Made by a program: the position numbers and the translations under genes
Origin: Streptomyces rishiriensis
Lineage (GTDB): Bacteria; Actinomycetota; Actinomycetes; Streptomycetales; Streptomycetaceae
Assembly (NCBI RefSeq): GCF_003112535.1
Contig: NZ_BEWA01000005.1
Location: forward strand, 540,024-604,023
Length of the DNA stretch: 64,000 nucleotides
Direction of reading: 5' to 3'
Notes under the pieces: generated by a model
Database searches by the model: none
What the model saw: only the letters and a program-made list of their open reading frames with translations
What the model was told of the DNA's origin: nothing
Shown: positions 34,423 through 42,160 of the stretch, piece by piece
Layout: each line of letters starts with the position of its first letter
Numbering within the stretch: position 1 is the stretch's first letter

Positions 34423-36006
34423 CTACCAGCTGGTCTTCCGCGAGAGCTCCCACACCATCATGATCGTCGACGGGTCCAGGGAGCGTTCTCCGCCCGAGAC
34501 GTCCTCGGACGAGGCGATGTACTGCTTGCCCTGCCACAGCGGCAGCAGCCGGGCGTCCCGGACGAGGATCTGCTGGGCCTCCTCGAAGTCCTGCGCCACC
34601 TCGGCGCGGTCGCTCTGCTGGCGGGAGTGGGGCAGCAGCACCTGCGTGATCTTCTTCGCCGGGTAGGGCGTGCCGAGCGCGTTCTGCTCGCCCACGAAGG
34701 GGGCGACGAAGTTGTCGGGGTCCGGGAAGTCGGGGGCCCAGCCGCGCCCGAACACCGGGTACTCGCCGTTCTGGTAGCCGACCACGTAGGAGTTCCAGGG
34801 GCGGCTCTTCAGCGTGACCGAGAACAGGCCGGACGCCTCCAGCTGGCGCTTGATCTCCTTGAACTCCAGCGCGGTGTCGGAGCCGTAGCGGTCGGTGGTG
34901 TACCAGAGGGTGAGCGGCACGGTCCCGGTGATGCCGCCCTCGGTGAGGATCCTGCGGGCCTTGGCGGTGTCGGGGTCGCCGAAGGAGTCGAAGAACCCGG
35001 TGGTGTGGCCGGTCAGCCCGGTCGGGACCATGGAGTACAGGGGGTCGACCGTGTCCTTGTACACCTTGTGGGCGATCGCGGCCCGGTCGATGACCTGGGC
35101 CACGGCCCGGCGCACGGGCAGCTTGTCCGACCAGGAGTCCTTGGGGTTGAAGACCAGGTAGTTGATGTTGGTGGCCGCGCCCTCGACGAGCTGCAGGCCC
35201 TCGTTGGCGGCGCCCTTGCCCTCCAGGTCGACGATGTCGTCCGAGGCCAGGCCCTGGTAGGTGATGTCGATGTCCTTGGCGCGCAGGGCCTTGACCATGG
35301 CGCTGGAGTCCTGGAAGTAGCGGATGGTCACCGCGTCGTTCTTGCGCTCGGCGAGGCCCTTGTAGCTGTCGTTGCGCACGAGCACGGACTGCTTGCCCTC
35401 TTCGTAGGACTGCAGCCGGTAGGGCCCGGAGCCGACGATGCCGTCGTCCTTGCGCAGGGACTTCGCGGGGTAGTCGTCGGGGTCGACGACCGACATGCCG
35501 GGGGTGGCGAGCACGAACGGGAAGGTGGCGTCGGCCTTGTTGAGCCGGAAGAGGATCTCGCGGTCGCCCTTCGCCTCGACGCTGTCCAGGCTGCCGAGCA
35601 GTCCGTTGGGGCCGGTGGGGGCGTTGATCGCCCGGATCCGGTCGATCGAGTACTTCACGGCCCGCGCGTCCAGGTTGTCGCCGTTGGAGAACTTGAGCCC
35701 GCTGCGCAGTTCGCACTTGTAGACGCGACTGGTGCTGTCCGTGAACTCGCAGGACTCGGCGGCGTCCGGCTGCGGGGCCGTCGTGCCGTTCGGGTAGCTA
35801 AGCAGCGTCTGGTAGATGTTGCGGAACAGCTCCCAGGAGCCGTCCCAGGCGGCCGCGGGGTCCAGCGTGCTGGGAGCACTGGTGGTACCCACGACGATCG
35901 GCCCGGCACCGTCGGAGCTCTCCTCCCCCAGGAGGCTGCACCCGGCCACCAGGGATATGGACACGATCGCCGCCATCTGCTGCAAGGATCGGTTCCGGTT
36001 GAACAC
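34423..36006 (-). CDS. Extracytoplasmic solute-binding protein, family 5 (oligopeptide/nickel type)
   Basis: This 527-residue lipoprotein has a signal with the lipobox LVAGC near residue 23, then the SBP_bac_5 fold: VVGTTSAPSTLDPAAAWDG at the mature start, LRSGLKFSNGDNLDARAVKYS near 105-125 and GSGPYRLQSYEEGK near 192-205. Family members capture peptides, nickel or opines for ABC importers. No permease or ATPase gene is next to it, so it is an orphan binding protein. GTG 36006 is preferred to 36012 because GAGGAG is then eight bases upstream. A palindrome covers the predicted start of transcription. Confidence 0.88.
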   Translation of the reverse strand: MFNRNRSLQQMAAIVSISLVAGCSLLGEESSDGAGPIVVGTTSAPSTLDPAAAWDGSWELFRNIYQTLLSYPNGTTAPQPDAAESCEFTDSTSRVYKCELRSGLKFSNGDNLDARAVKYSIDRIRAINAPTGPNGLLGSLDSVEAKGDREILFRLNKADATFPFVLATPGMSVVDPDDYPAKSLRKDDGIVGSGPYRLQSYEEGKQSVLVRNDSYKGLAERKNDAVTIRYFQDSSAMVKALRAKDIDITYQGLASDDIVDLEGKGAANEGLQLVEGAATNINYLVFNPKDSWSDKLPVRRAVAQVIDRAAIAHKVYKDTVDPLYSMVPTGLTGHTTGFFDSFGDPDTAKARRILTEGGITGTVPLTLWYTTDRYGSDTALEFKEIKRQLEASGLFSVTLKSRPWNSYVVGYQNGEYPVFGRGWAPDFPDPDNFVAPFVGEQNALGTPYPAKKITQVLLPHSRQQSDRAEVAQDFEEAQQILVRDARLLPLWQGKQYIASSEDVSGGERSLDPSTIMMVWELSRKTSW

Positions 36007-36028
36007 GTGCACGCTCCTCGATCTGCCA

Positions 36029-36073
36029 TGCCAAGGGTTGGCAGACCATACCGCAGCGCCACGCGGCCTGAAC
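36029..36073 (-). promoter_or_regulatory. Promoter and operator of the solute-binding protein gene
   Basis: On the minus strand GTTCAG (36068-36073) and TATGGT (36045-36050) are 17 bases apart. Directly after them the perfect inverted repeat TGCCAA-GGG-TTGGCA (36029-36043) covers the expected transcription start, as an operator for a repressor would. Confidence 0.5.
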
Positions 36074-36161
36074 CCGCGCCTGTACAGCGTTCTTGATCAC
36101 TCTCGGTATGACGACGTTGTCATCCCCGTACTCGAGGCGCGTATGTCCCGGTATACGACGA

Positions 36162-36198
36162 CACGGGCGCCGTTTCCGTCGGAGAAACGGCGCCCGTG
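36162..36198 (-). terminator. Strong hairpin terminator after the SDR gene
   Basis: Perfect 15-bp arms cacgggcgccgtttc (36162-36176) and its complement (36184-36198) close a 7-nt loop, 51 bases past the stop of the SDR gene at 36249. It insulates the fabG-like operon from the solute-binding protein gene, which reads away from it. Confidence 0.8.
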
Positions 36199-36248
36199 AA
36201 CGCGGTCGTCGCGGTGCGTCCCGGGCCGGGGTACGGTCCGGGAGGGGC

Positions 36249-37010
36249 TCAGCCCACGCCCGCGTTGAGGAAGATGCCGCCGTCGACGACGAGCGTCTGG
36301 CCGGTGATCCAGTCCGACTGCTCCGAGGTCAGGAACGCGGCCGTGCCGCCGATGTCGGAGGGCACGCCCAGCCGGGCCAGGGGGTAGGCCGCCGCCGCTT
36401 CCTCCTCCCGGCCCTCGTACAGGGCCTGGGCGAACTTGGTCTTCACCACGGCCGGGGCGATCGCGTTGACCCGCACGCGCGGCGCGTACTCGTGCGCCAG
36501 CTGCACGGTGAGGTTGATCATCGCGGCCTTGCTGATGCCGTACGCGCCGATGAAGGGCGAGGCCGACAGGCCGGCGACGGAGGCGATGTTGACGATCGCG
36601 CCGCCGTTCTCCTTCTGCCAGGCGTGCCAGGTCCGCTGCGCGAAGCCGAGCGCGGAGACCACGTTGGTCTCGAAGACCTTGCGGGCGACGTTCAGGTCCA
36701 GGTCGGCGATCGGCCCGAACACCGGGTTCGTGCCGGCGTTGTTGACCAGGAAGTCGACGCGGCCGAAGGCCTCCATCGTGCGCGCCACGGCGGCGGCCTG
36801 GTGCTTCTCGTCGTGCGCCTTGCCGGCGACGCCGATGACCCGGTCGGCGCCGAGCTGCTCGACGGCCTCCTTGAGGGCGTCCTCGCCCCGGCCGGTGATG
36901 CAGACGCGGTCGCCGCGGGCGACGAGCGCCTCGGCGACGCCGTAGCCGATGCCCCGGCTGGCGCCCGTGACGAGGGCGACCTTGCCGGAGAGTTCGGGCA
37001 GTTCAGTCAT
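36249..37010 (-). CDS. SDR oxidoreductase (FabG-like)
   Basis: This 253-residue short-chain dehydrogenase has the classical motifs: the cofactor loop TGASRGIGYG at residues 15-24, NNAG at 89-92, the catalytic Ser in NIASVAG and Tyr-x3-Lys in GAYGISKAAM near 155-164. It reduces a carbonyl with NAD(P)H. The ATG at 37010 follows another FabG-like gene by 30 bp on the same strand, so the two form one operon. The pairing of two FabG paralogues suggests a linked fatty-acid, polyhydroxyalkanoate or secondary-metabolite reaction, not resolved here. Confidence 0.9.
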   Translation of the reverse strand: MTELPELSGKVALVTGASRGIGYGVAEALVARGDRVCITGRGEDALKEAVEQLGADRVIGVAGKAHDEKHQAAAVARTMEAFGRVDFLVNNAGTNPVFGPIADLDLNVARKVFETNVVSALGFAQRTWHAWQKENGGAIVNIASVAGLSASPFIGAYGISKAAMINLTVQLAHEYAPRVRVNAIAPAVVKTKFAQALYEGREEEAAAAYPLARLGVPSDIGGTAAFLTSEQSDWITGQTLVVDGGIFLNAGVG

Positions 37011-37040
37011 GTTCGTGATCCCCAGGGTCCTTGGCAGCGG

Positions 37041-37802
37041 TTAGTCGAGCGGTCCGCCGGCGACGTACAGCACCTGGCCGGAGACAAAGCCGGCGGCCTC
37101 GTTCGTGAAGAAGGCGATCGCGTTGGCGATGTCGTCGGGCTCGCCGACGCGCGCGACCGGGATCTGGGTGGCGGCCGCCGCCTTGAACTCCTCGAAGCCC
37201 ATGCCGACCCGGGCCGCGGTGGCGGCGGTCATGTCGGTGGCGATGAAGCCGGGGGCGACGGCGTTGGCGGTGATGCCGAACTTGCCGAGCTCGATGGCCA
37301 GGGTCTTGGTGAAGCCCTGCAGACCGGCCTTGGCGGCCGAGTAGTTGGCCTGGCCACGGTTGCCGAGCGCCGAGGAGGAGGACAGGTTGACGACGCGGCC
37401 GAAGCCGGCGTCGACCATGTGCTTCTGGACGGCCTTGGTCATGAGGAACGAGCCGCGCAGGTGCACGTTCAGGACGGTGTCCCAGTCGGCGGCGCTCATC
37501 TTGAACAGCAGGTTGTCGCGGAGCACGCCGGCGTTGTTGACGAGGATCGTCGGCGCGCCGAGCTCCTCGACGATCCGGGCGATCGCCGCCTCGACCTGGG
37601 TCTCGTCGGAGACGTCGGCGCCGATGGCGACGGCCCTGCCGCCGGCCGCGGTGATCTTCTCGACGGTGTCCTTGCAGGCGGCCTCGTCGAGGTCGACGAC
37701 CGCGACCGCACGGCCCTCGGCCGCCAGTCGTACGGCGGTGGCCGCTCCGATGCCCCGCGCCGCGCCCGTGACTACGGCGACCCGCTGCTCAGTGGTGGAC
37801 AT
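37041..37802 (-). CDS. fabG: 3-oxoacyl-[acyl-carrier-protein] reductase-like SDR
   Basis: This 253-residue SDR is the closer of the pair to canonical FabG. Motifs are TGAARGIGAA near residues 12-21, NNAGVLRDNLLFKMS near 90-104 (a FabG-specific stretch), the catalytic Ser in NLSSSSALGN, Tyr-x3-Lys in ANYSAAKAGL, and NAVAPGFIATDMTA after it. ATG 37802 has GAGGAG at good distance. It is the first gene of the two-gene operon. Because housekeeping fabG usually sits with fabI elsewhere in Streptomyces, this is probably an additional paralogue. Confidence 0.88.
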   Translation of the reverse strand: MSTTEQRVAVVTGAARGIGAATAVRLAAEGRAVAVVDLDEAACKDTVEKITAAGGRAVAIGADVSDETQVEAAIARIVEELGAPTILVNNAGVLRDNLLFKMSAADWDTVLNVHLRGSFLMTKAVQKHMVDAGFGRVVNLSSSSALGNRGQANYSAAKAGLQGFTKTLAIELGKFGITANAVAPGFIATDMTAATAARVGMGFEEFKAAAATQIPVARVGEPDDIANAIAFFTNEAAGFVSGQVLYVAGGPLD

Positions 37803-37969
37803 TGCTGGTTCTCCTCGCCCTTGAGAAAGCCTGATGCGCCCGGGAGGCGCTGTTCCGCCCGGGTCGCTGGTGCGCCCGACTGGTGAGCGACCGCTTAGTA
37901 CCTTCGGCAGACGTGACGCTAGAAGCCCTGGCACCCGGTGTCAACGCCATACGTCGCCGGTGTGATCCA

Positions 37970-38386
37970 TTACCTCACCAGCAGCTGGAGCAGCCGGTCC
38001 GCCTCGCCCGCCGGATCAGCGGTGAGTCCGGTGTGCACGGGGCCGGGCTGGACGATCGTCGAGCGGGGCGCGATCAGCCACCGAAAGCGCCGTCCGGCGT
38101 CGTCGCGCGCCGCCTGACCGGCCAAGGCGCCGCCCGCGCACACTCCCTCGACGGCCCGCAGGGCGGCCCGCACCCCCGCCACGTCCGCCTCCGGGTCCAG
38201 CGCCAGCAGCTTCGCCTCGTCGAGGTGGGTGCGGGCGCCGACGTAGTCCTGGCCGCGGCAGTAGACCAGCACGCCCGCGTTGATGCACTCGCCGCGCTCG
38301 ACGCGCGGGACGACGCGCAGCAGCGCGTACTCGAAGACGTCCCGGTCGCCGCCCTGACCCGGCCTGATGATGTGGCGGTCGTTCAC
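37970..38386 (-). CDS. DUF3037 protein, partner of a HipA-like kinase
   Basis: This 138-residue protein matches the DUF3037 pattern: the N-terminal FEYALLRVVPRVERGECINAGV (in two parts), VLVYCRGQDYVGAR, then a helical middle and the end IVQPGPVHTGLTADP. The GTG at 38386 overlaps the stop of the upstream HipA-like gene (GTGA), so the pair is co-translated. DUF3037 genes are found beside HipA-like kinase genes, but no activity is known. It is short, soluble and acidic, compatible with a partner or antitoxin-like role, which is only an inference. Confidence 0.82.
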   Translation of the reverse strand: MNDRHIIRPGQGGDRDVFEYALLRVVPRVERGECINAGVLVYCRGQDYVGARTHLDEAKLLALDPEADVAGVRAALRAVEGVCAGGALAGQAARDDAGRRFRWLIAPRSTIVQPGPVHTGLTADPAGEADRLLQLLVR

Positions 38387-39138
38387 TCGGTCCCCTTGAT
38401 GCGGTCGTGGATGACGGCGGCGCGCGACAGGAGGGGCGCCGCGTAGGCCTGGCGGAGCGTGTCCGGAGCGTCGAAGCCCGGTTCGTCCGCCAGCCAGACG
38501 TCGGGGATCTCGGCGGTGACCTCGGCGAGCAGGTCGGCGGTGACCAGCGGGGCCAGCTCCGCCGCCGCGGCCGCGACGTCCGGCCCGAAGGGGGCGAGGA
38601 CGTGGTCGGAGGCGTCGTAGGGGCGGGCCGCCGAGGTCTCGGCGGTGGGCCAGTTGTGCTGCCAGATCATGGTGGCGCCGTGGTCGACGAGCCACAGGTC
38701 GCCGTGGTGCATCAGGAGGTTGGGGTTGCGCCAGGAGCGGTCGACGTTGTTCACCAGCGCGTCGAACCAGACGACGCGGCCGGCCTCCTCCGGACTCACC
38801 GGGAAGGCGAGCGGGTCGAAGCCGAGGGCGCCGGAGAGGAAGTCCATGCCGAGGTTGGTCCCGCCGCTCGCCTTCAGCAACTCCTGTACCTGGACGTCGG
38901 GTTCGCCGAGTCCCAGCAGGACGTCGAGCTGCACGGCCGCCAGACGGGGCACCCGCAGGCCGAGCCGGCGGGCCAGCTCGCCGCAGACCACCTCCGCGAC
39001 GAGCGTCTTGCGGCCCTGTCCGGCGCCGGTGAACTTCAGGACGTACAGGCCGAGGTCGTCCGCCTCGACCAGTCCCGGCAGGGATCCGCCCTCACGCAGG
39101 GGCGTGACATAACGGGTCGCTGTGACTTCCTTGAGCAT
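38383..39138 (-). CDS. HipA-like kinase
   Basis: This 251-residue protein is a compact HipA-family kinase. Lys in LYVLKFTG sits where the ATP-contacting lysine is expected, the catalytic Asp and Asn lie in NNVDRSWRNPNLL near residues 130-142, and the metal Asp in WLVDHGATMIW. HipA of E. coli phosphorylates GltX and induces dormancy. This protein lacks the HipA N-terminal subdomain and there is no HipB-like helix-turn-helix gene next to it. Instead DUF3037 follows with a 4-bp overlap. A TAACCT box lies six bases before the ATG. Confidence 0.82.
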   Translation of the reverse strand: MLKEVTATRYVTPLREGGSLPGLVEADDLGLYVLKFTGAGQGRKTLVAEVVCGELARRLGLRVPRLAAVQLDVLLGLGEPDVQVQELLKASGGTNLGMDFLSGALGFDPLAFPVSPEEAGRVVWFDALVNNVDRSWRNPNLLMHHGDLWLVDHGATMIWQHNWPTAETSAARPYDASDHVLAPFGPDVAAAAAELAPLVTADLLAEVTAEIPDVWLADEPGFDAPDTLRQAYAAPLLSRAAVIHDRIKGTE

Positions 39139-39144
39139 CGCCCC

Positions 39145-39150
39145 AGGTTA
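39145..39150 (-). promoter_or_regulatory. -10 box (TAACCT) six bases before the HipA-like ATG
   Basis: Read on the minus strand, TAACCT is followed by six bases and then the start codon at 39138, with no ribosome site. Confidence 0.45.
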
Positions 39151-39331
39151 CTGGGCCTGCGGCGATGCGCGGCCGACAGCTCGGCGACAGCTGCGGCTTA
39201 CGCCGTGCTCATGTCGAACCAGTCACCATCTCGGCACTGTCCGAACTCGGCGGGGGCGCTGAACAAGCCGCGCCCCCGGCTCGTACCTCACGGCAGATCC
39301 ACACACCCCCCCTGGAAGGGAACCCCCCAGC

Positions 39332-39844
39332 ATGACCAGCGCATCGATCAAGTCAACGTCGGGGCCCGCCCGCCGTACCGTCGTGGCTGCCGCCGGAGCC
39401 GCGGGGCTCTCCGTCGCGCTGACCGCGTGCGGAGGGTCCGACGACGACTCGTCGAGCTCGTCCTCGCCGGCCGGCGCCGCGGGTTCCACCGGATCCACCG
39501 CAGGCACGCCCGCGGCGAGCACGGGCGGCACGGGCGGCGGGGACAACGCGGCGGCGGGCGCGGCGCTCAGCAGGACGGCCGACATACCCGAGGGCGGCGG
39601 CAAGGTCTTCGGCGCGGAGAAGGTGGTCGTCACCCAGCCGACGGCCGGCACGTACAAGGCGTTCTCCGCGGTGTGCACCCACGCGGGCTGTGCGGTGAAG
39701 TCCATCAGCGACGGCGTGATCAACTGCCCCTGCCACAACAGCAACTTCTCGATCGCGGACGGCAGCGTGAAGAGCGGTCCCGCGCGCAAGCCCCTGCCCG
39801 AGGTGCCGATCAAGGTCAGCGGAGACTCGATCACTCTGGCCTGA
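39332..39844 (+). CDS. Rieske [2Fe-2S] Tat lipoprotein
   Basis: This 170-residue secreted electron-transfer protein has a twin-arginine start (ARRTVVAAAG at residues 13-22), a lipobox-like LTAC near residue 33 and a long Ser/Gly/Ala linker. The Rieske domain then carries both cluster boxes: CTHAGC near residue 114 and CPCHNSNF near 131. It is the small stand-alone type, not the cytochrome bc subunit. A GGAAGGG ribosome site precedes the ATG. Its last 14 bases overlap the convergent isochorismatase-like gene. The electron partner is not evident. Confidence 0.9.
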   Translation: MTSASIKSTSGPARRTVVAAAGAAGLSVALTACGGSDDDSSSSSSPAGAAGSTGSTAGTPAASTGGTGGGDNAAAGAALSRTADIPEGGGKVFGAEKVVVTQPTAGTYKAFSAVCTHAGCAVKSISDGVINCPCHNSNFSIADGSVKSGPARKPLPEVPIKVSGDSITLA

Positions 39845-40493
39845 CCTCCGCTTCCGCCGGGGCGGTCCGCCGGAGGCTGCCGAGCACCTCGTCGGTGGTC
39901 GCGACCGTGGCGACCAGCGCGAGGGTGTGACGGATCATCGCGGACGCGTAGTCGGCGGGCACCCCCGCGACGGCGTCCGACGGCACGACGACCGTGTAGC
40001 CCCGGTTGACCGCGTCGAAGACGGTGTTGGGGATCGCGACGTTGGCCGACACCCCGGTCACGATCAGGGTGCGGCAGCCGAGGTTGCGCAGCAGGGCGTC
40101 GACGTCGGTGCCCTGGACGGGCGACAGCCCGTGCAGCCGCCGGACGACGAGGTCCTGCTCGGCGACCTCGATCGGCGGTGCGACGCGGGTCGCGTCGGTT
40201 CCGGCGAGCTGCTGGACGGGGAGTCGTTCGGCCGCGCGGAACAGCCGGGCGTTGCGGTTGGCGCCCCGGCCGTCGGGCCGGCGCTCGGCCACGGCGTGCA
40301 CGACCTGGACGCGGTGCGCGTGGGCGGCCGCCACCAGCCGGGCGATGTTGACCAGGGCCCCCGACTCCCTTGCCTCATGGGCGAGTTGCGGGAGTGCGGC
40401 GGCCGTGCCGACGACGCCCTGCTGGCATTCCACCGTGATCAGGACGGTGCCGGCGAGGTCGAGAAGGGCGTCGAGCTCTCGGTGCGACGGCAT
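39831..40493 (-). CDS. Isochorismatase-fold hydrolase with atypical triad
   Basis: This 220-residue protein has the isochorismatase/nicotinamidase fold. The catalytic positions are unusual: the first-strand Asp is Glu-like (TVECQQGVVG), the Lys region reads VVRRLHGLSP with Arg, and the strand that normally ends in a nucleophilic Cys reads GVSANVAIPNT with Ala. The cis-peptide motif is retained. True isochorismatases (EntB, PhzD) also lack the cysteine, so hydrolysis by a Cys-independent route or a non-catalytic role are both possible. It is convergent with the Rieske gene. Confidence 0.83.
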   Translation of the reverse strand: MPSHRELDALLDLAGTVLITVECQQGVVGTAAALPQLAHEARESGALVNIARLVAAAHAHRVQVVHAVAERRPDGRGANRNARLFRAAERLPVQQLAGTDATRVAPPIEVAEQDLVVRRLHGLSPVQGTDVDALLRNLGCRTLIVTGVSANVAIPNTVFDAVNRGYTVVVPSDAVAGVPADYASAMIRHTLALVATVATTDEVLGSLRRTAPAEAEVRPE

Positions 40494-40565
40494 GGGCTCC
40501 CCCTGACGTCGGTGTGGGGCGGGCGACACTAACCGCCATTGCGCGGAGAAGGAAGAAGACCCATC

Positions 40566-40590
40566 ATTTTCTGACGGGGTATCAGAAAAT
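40566..40590. promoter_or_regulatory. Operator-like inverted repeat ATTTTCTGA-N7-TCAGAAAAT
   Basis: The nine-base arms match perfectly, in an AT-rich patch that stands out from the GC-rich background. It lies 73 bases before the isochorismatase-like start and 38 bases before the PPOX start, so one regulator could control both genes. It resembles TetR-family sites in shape. Confidence 0.55.
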
Positions 40591-40628
40591 CGGCACAGGA
40601 CGACACAAGAGAAGAATGAGGGGGCCGC

Positions 40629-41096
40629 ATGACCGTCACTCAGCGTCGGGGCCGGAAAATCATGATGACCTCGGGCGAGCTGGACGCGTTCCTCACCGTC
40701 CAGCGCACCTGCCGGGTCGCGACCGTGTCCACCGACGGCGCCCCGCACGTCAGCGCCCTGTGGTTCCTCTGGGACGGGAACGCGCTCTGGCTGTACTCGG
40801 TGGTGCGCAGCAAGCGCTGGACCGATCTGCGCCGCGATCCCCGGGTCGCGATCGTGATCGACACGGGCGAGGAGTACGACACGCTGCGCGGCGTCGAGCT
40901 GTCCGGCGCCGTGGAGTTCGTCGGCGAGATCCCGCGCACGGGTGAGCTGTGCGCCGAACTCGACGCGGTGGAGACCCTGTTCGCGCGCAAGAACTTCGGC
41001 CTCGACGCGATGCCGCACGACGGTCGGCACGCCTGGGTGCGGCTGAAGCCGGAGAAGGTCGTGTCCTGGGACTTCCGCAAGCTCGGCGGGGCGTGA
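40629..41096 (+). CDS. PPOX-class F420/FMN-dependent oxidoreductase-like protein
   Basis: This 155-residue split-barrel protein belongs to the pyridoxamine-phosphate-oxidase-like group. The N-terminal strands read CRVATVSTDGAPHVSALWFL, YSVVRSKRWTDLRRDPRVAIV follows with the phosphate-contacting Arg/Lys, and the end is VRLKPEKVVSWDFRKL, typical of actinobacterial F420-dependent members. A GAGGGGG ribosome site precedes ATG 40629. It shares the region with the AT-rich inverted repeat upstream and is divergent from the isochorismatase-like gene. The substrate is unknown. Confidence 0.85.
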   Translation: MTVTQRRGRKIMMTSGELDAFLTVQRTCRVATVSTDGAPHVSALWFLWDGNALWLYSVVRSKRWTDLRRDPRVAIVIDTGEEYDTLRGVELSGAVEFVGEIPRTGELCAELDAVETLFARKNFGLDAMPHDGRHAWVRLKPEKVVSWDFRKLGGA

Positions 41097-41148
41097 CGCC
41101 GACGACCCACCGCAGCCCGCCGCCCGGCCGGCCTCCTCGGCGCGCCCC

Positions 41149-42087
41149 TCAGCCCGCCGTGTCGTCGGCCGTCTCCCCCGCCGGCCGCCCCAGCGCCCGG
41201 CCCGCCGCCTCCAGCGCCTCGACGGCCGCCCGGATGGACGGGCGGCGGTCGGCGTCGGCCCGCCAGACCGCGTACACATGCCGGCGCACCCGCTGCTTCA
41301 ACGGGACCGTGACGACCCCTTCCGGCACCGGATGACGTCCGAGCAGCGGCGCGATGCACACGCCCAGTCCGGCCGCCACCAGACCGAGTTGGGTGTGGGT
41401 CTCGGCCGCCCGGTGCCCGACGATCGGCTCGACGCCCCGTGAGCGCAGCGTGAACATCAGCCACTCGTGGCAGAACTCGCCCTCGCCCCACGTGATCCAC
41501 TCGTCCTCGGCGAACTCCGCGAGGTCCACCTCGTCCCGGTGGGCGAGCCGGTGTCCGGCCGGCATCGCGACGTCGGCGGGATCGTCGAGGACGGGCGCCT
41601 TGACCAGGCCGTCCGGCACGGGCATCGGCTTGTTGTACCAGTCCAGGACGACGGCCAGGTCGAGATCGCCGCGCACGACGCCGGCGATGCCGCGCTCCGG
41701 CTCCAGCTCGGACGAGCGCAGCCGCAGCCCCGGATGCGCCTTGCGCAGCCCGGCGAGCACGACCGGGAACAGCCCACGCGCCGCGGTCGGGAACGCCGAC
41801 AGCCGCAACTCCCCCGCCACCTGGCCGCGTTGCGCCTCCAGATCGGCCTGGGCCAGCTCGACCTGGGACAGGATCCGGGACGCGTGCTCGGCGAGCAGCC
41901 GCCCCGCGTCCGTCAGCCGCACCCCCCGTCCGTGCTTGGCGAGGAGCCGCTGGCCCACCTCCCGCTCCAGCTTCGCCATCTGCTGCGACACGGCCGACGT
42001 GGTGATGTGCAGGCCCAGGGCCGCTCCACTGACCGATCCGTGCCGGGCGAGGGCGCCGAGGGTGCGCAGGCGCTCCAGGTTCAACAT
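41149..42087 (-). CDS. LysR family transcriptional regulator
   Basis: This 312-residue regulator starts MLNLERLRTLGALARHGSV, with the helix-turn-helix at GAALGLHITTSAVSQQMAKLE (in two parts, residues 21-41). The C-terminal substrate-binding domain runs from about residue 90. The C-terminal 20 residues are an Ala/Gly-rich extension. A TAGCAT box lies seven bases from the ATG, so the mRNA is likely leaderless. It is divergent from the EamA transporter at 42161, the usual LysR-exporter arrangement, and probably activates it in response to an exported metabolite. Confidence 0.9.
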   Translation of the reverse strand: MLNLERLRTLGALARHGSVSGAALGLHITTSAVSQQMAKLEREVGQRLLAKHGRGVRLTDAGRLLAEHASRILSQVELAQADLEAQRGQVAGELRLSAFPTAARGLFPVVLAGLRKAHPGLRLRSSELEPERGIAGVVRGDLDLAVVLDWYNKPMPVPDGLVKAPVLDDPADVAMPAGHRLAHRDEVDLAEFAEDEWITWGEGEFCHEWLMFTLRSRGVEPIVGHRAAETHTQLGLVAAGLGVCIAPLLGRHPVPEGVVTVPLKQRVRRHVYAVWRADADRRPSIRAAVEALEAAGRALGRPAGETADDTAG

Positions 42088-42091
42088 GTAA

Positions 42092-42154
42092 GCAATGCTA
42101 CGAGGTATTGCTCGATAATTCTCGATTGTGCTACGAGATCGTCTCCGTCATCGT
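42092..42154. promoter_or_regulatory. lysR/eamA divergent promoter region
   Basis: The 73-bp gap holds the inverted repeat GCAAT-N10-ATTGC (42092-42111), the repeated gctacgag (42097 and 42130), the lysR -10 (TAGCAT, 42095-42100, minus) and the exporter -10 (CATCGT, 42149-42154), each six or seven bases from a start codon. The repeats fit a LysR operator. Confidence 0.5.
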
Positions 42155-42160
42155 TGAGCC

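Noticed and set aside
33643..36096. Long plus-strand frame across ung and the solute-binding protein gene
   Set aside because: Antisense shadow; the minus-strand genes have complete family motifs.
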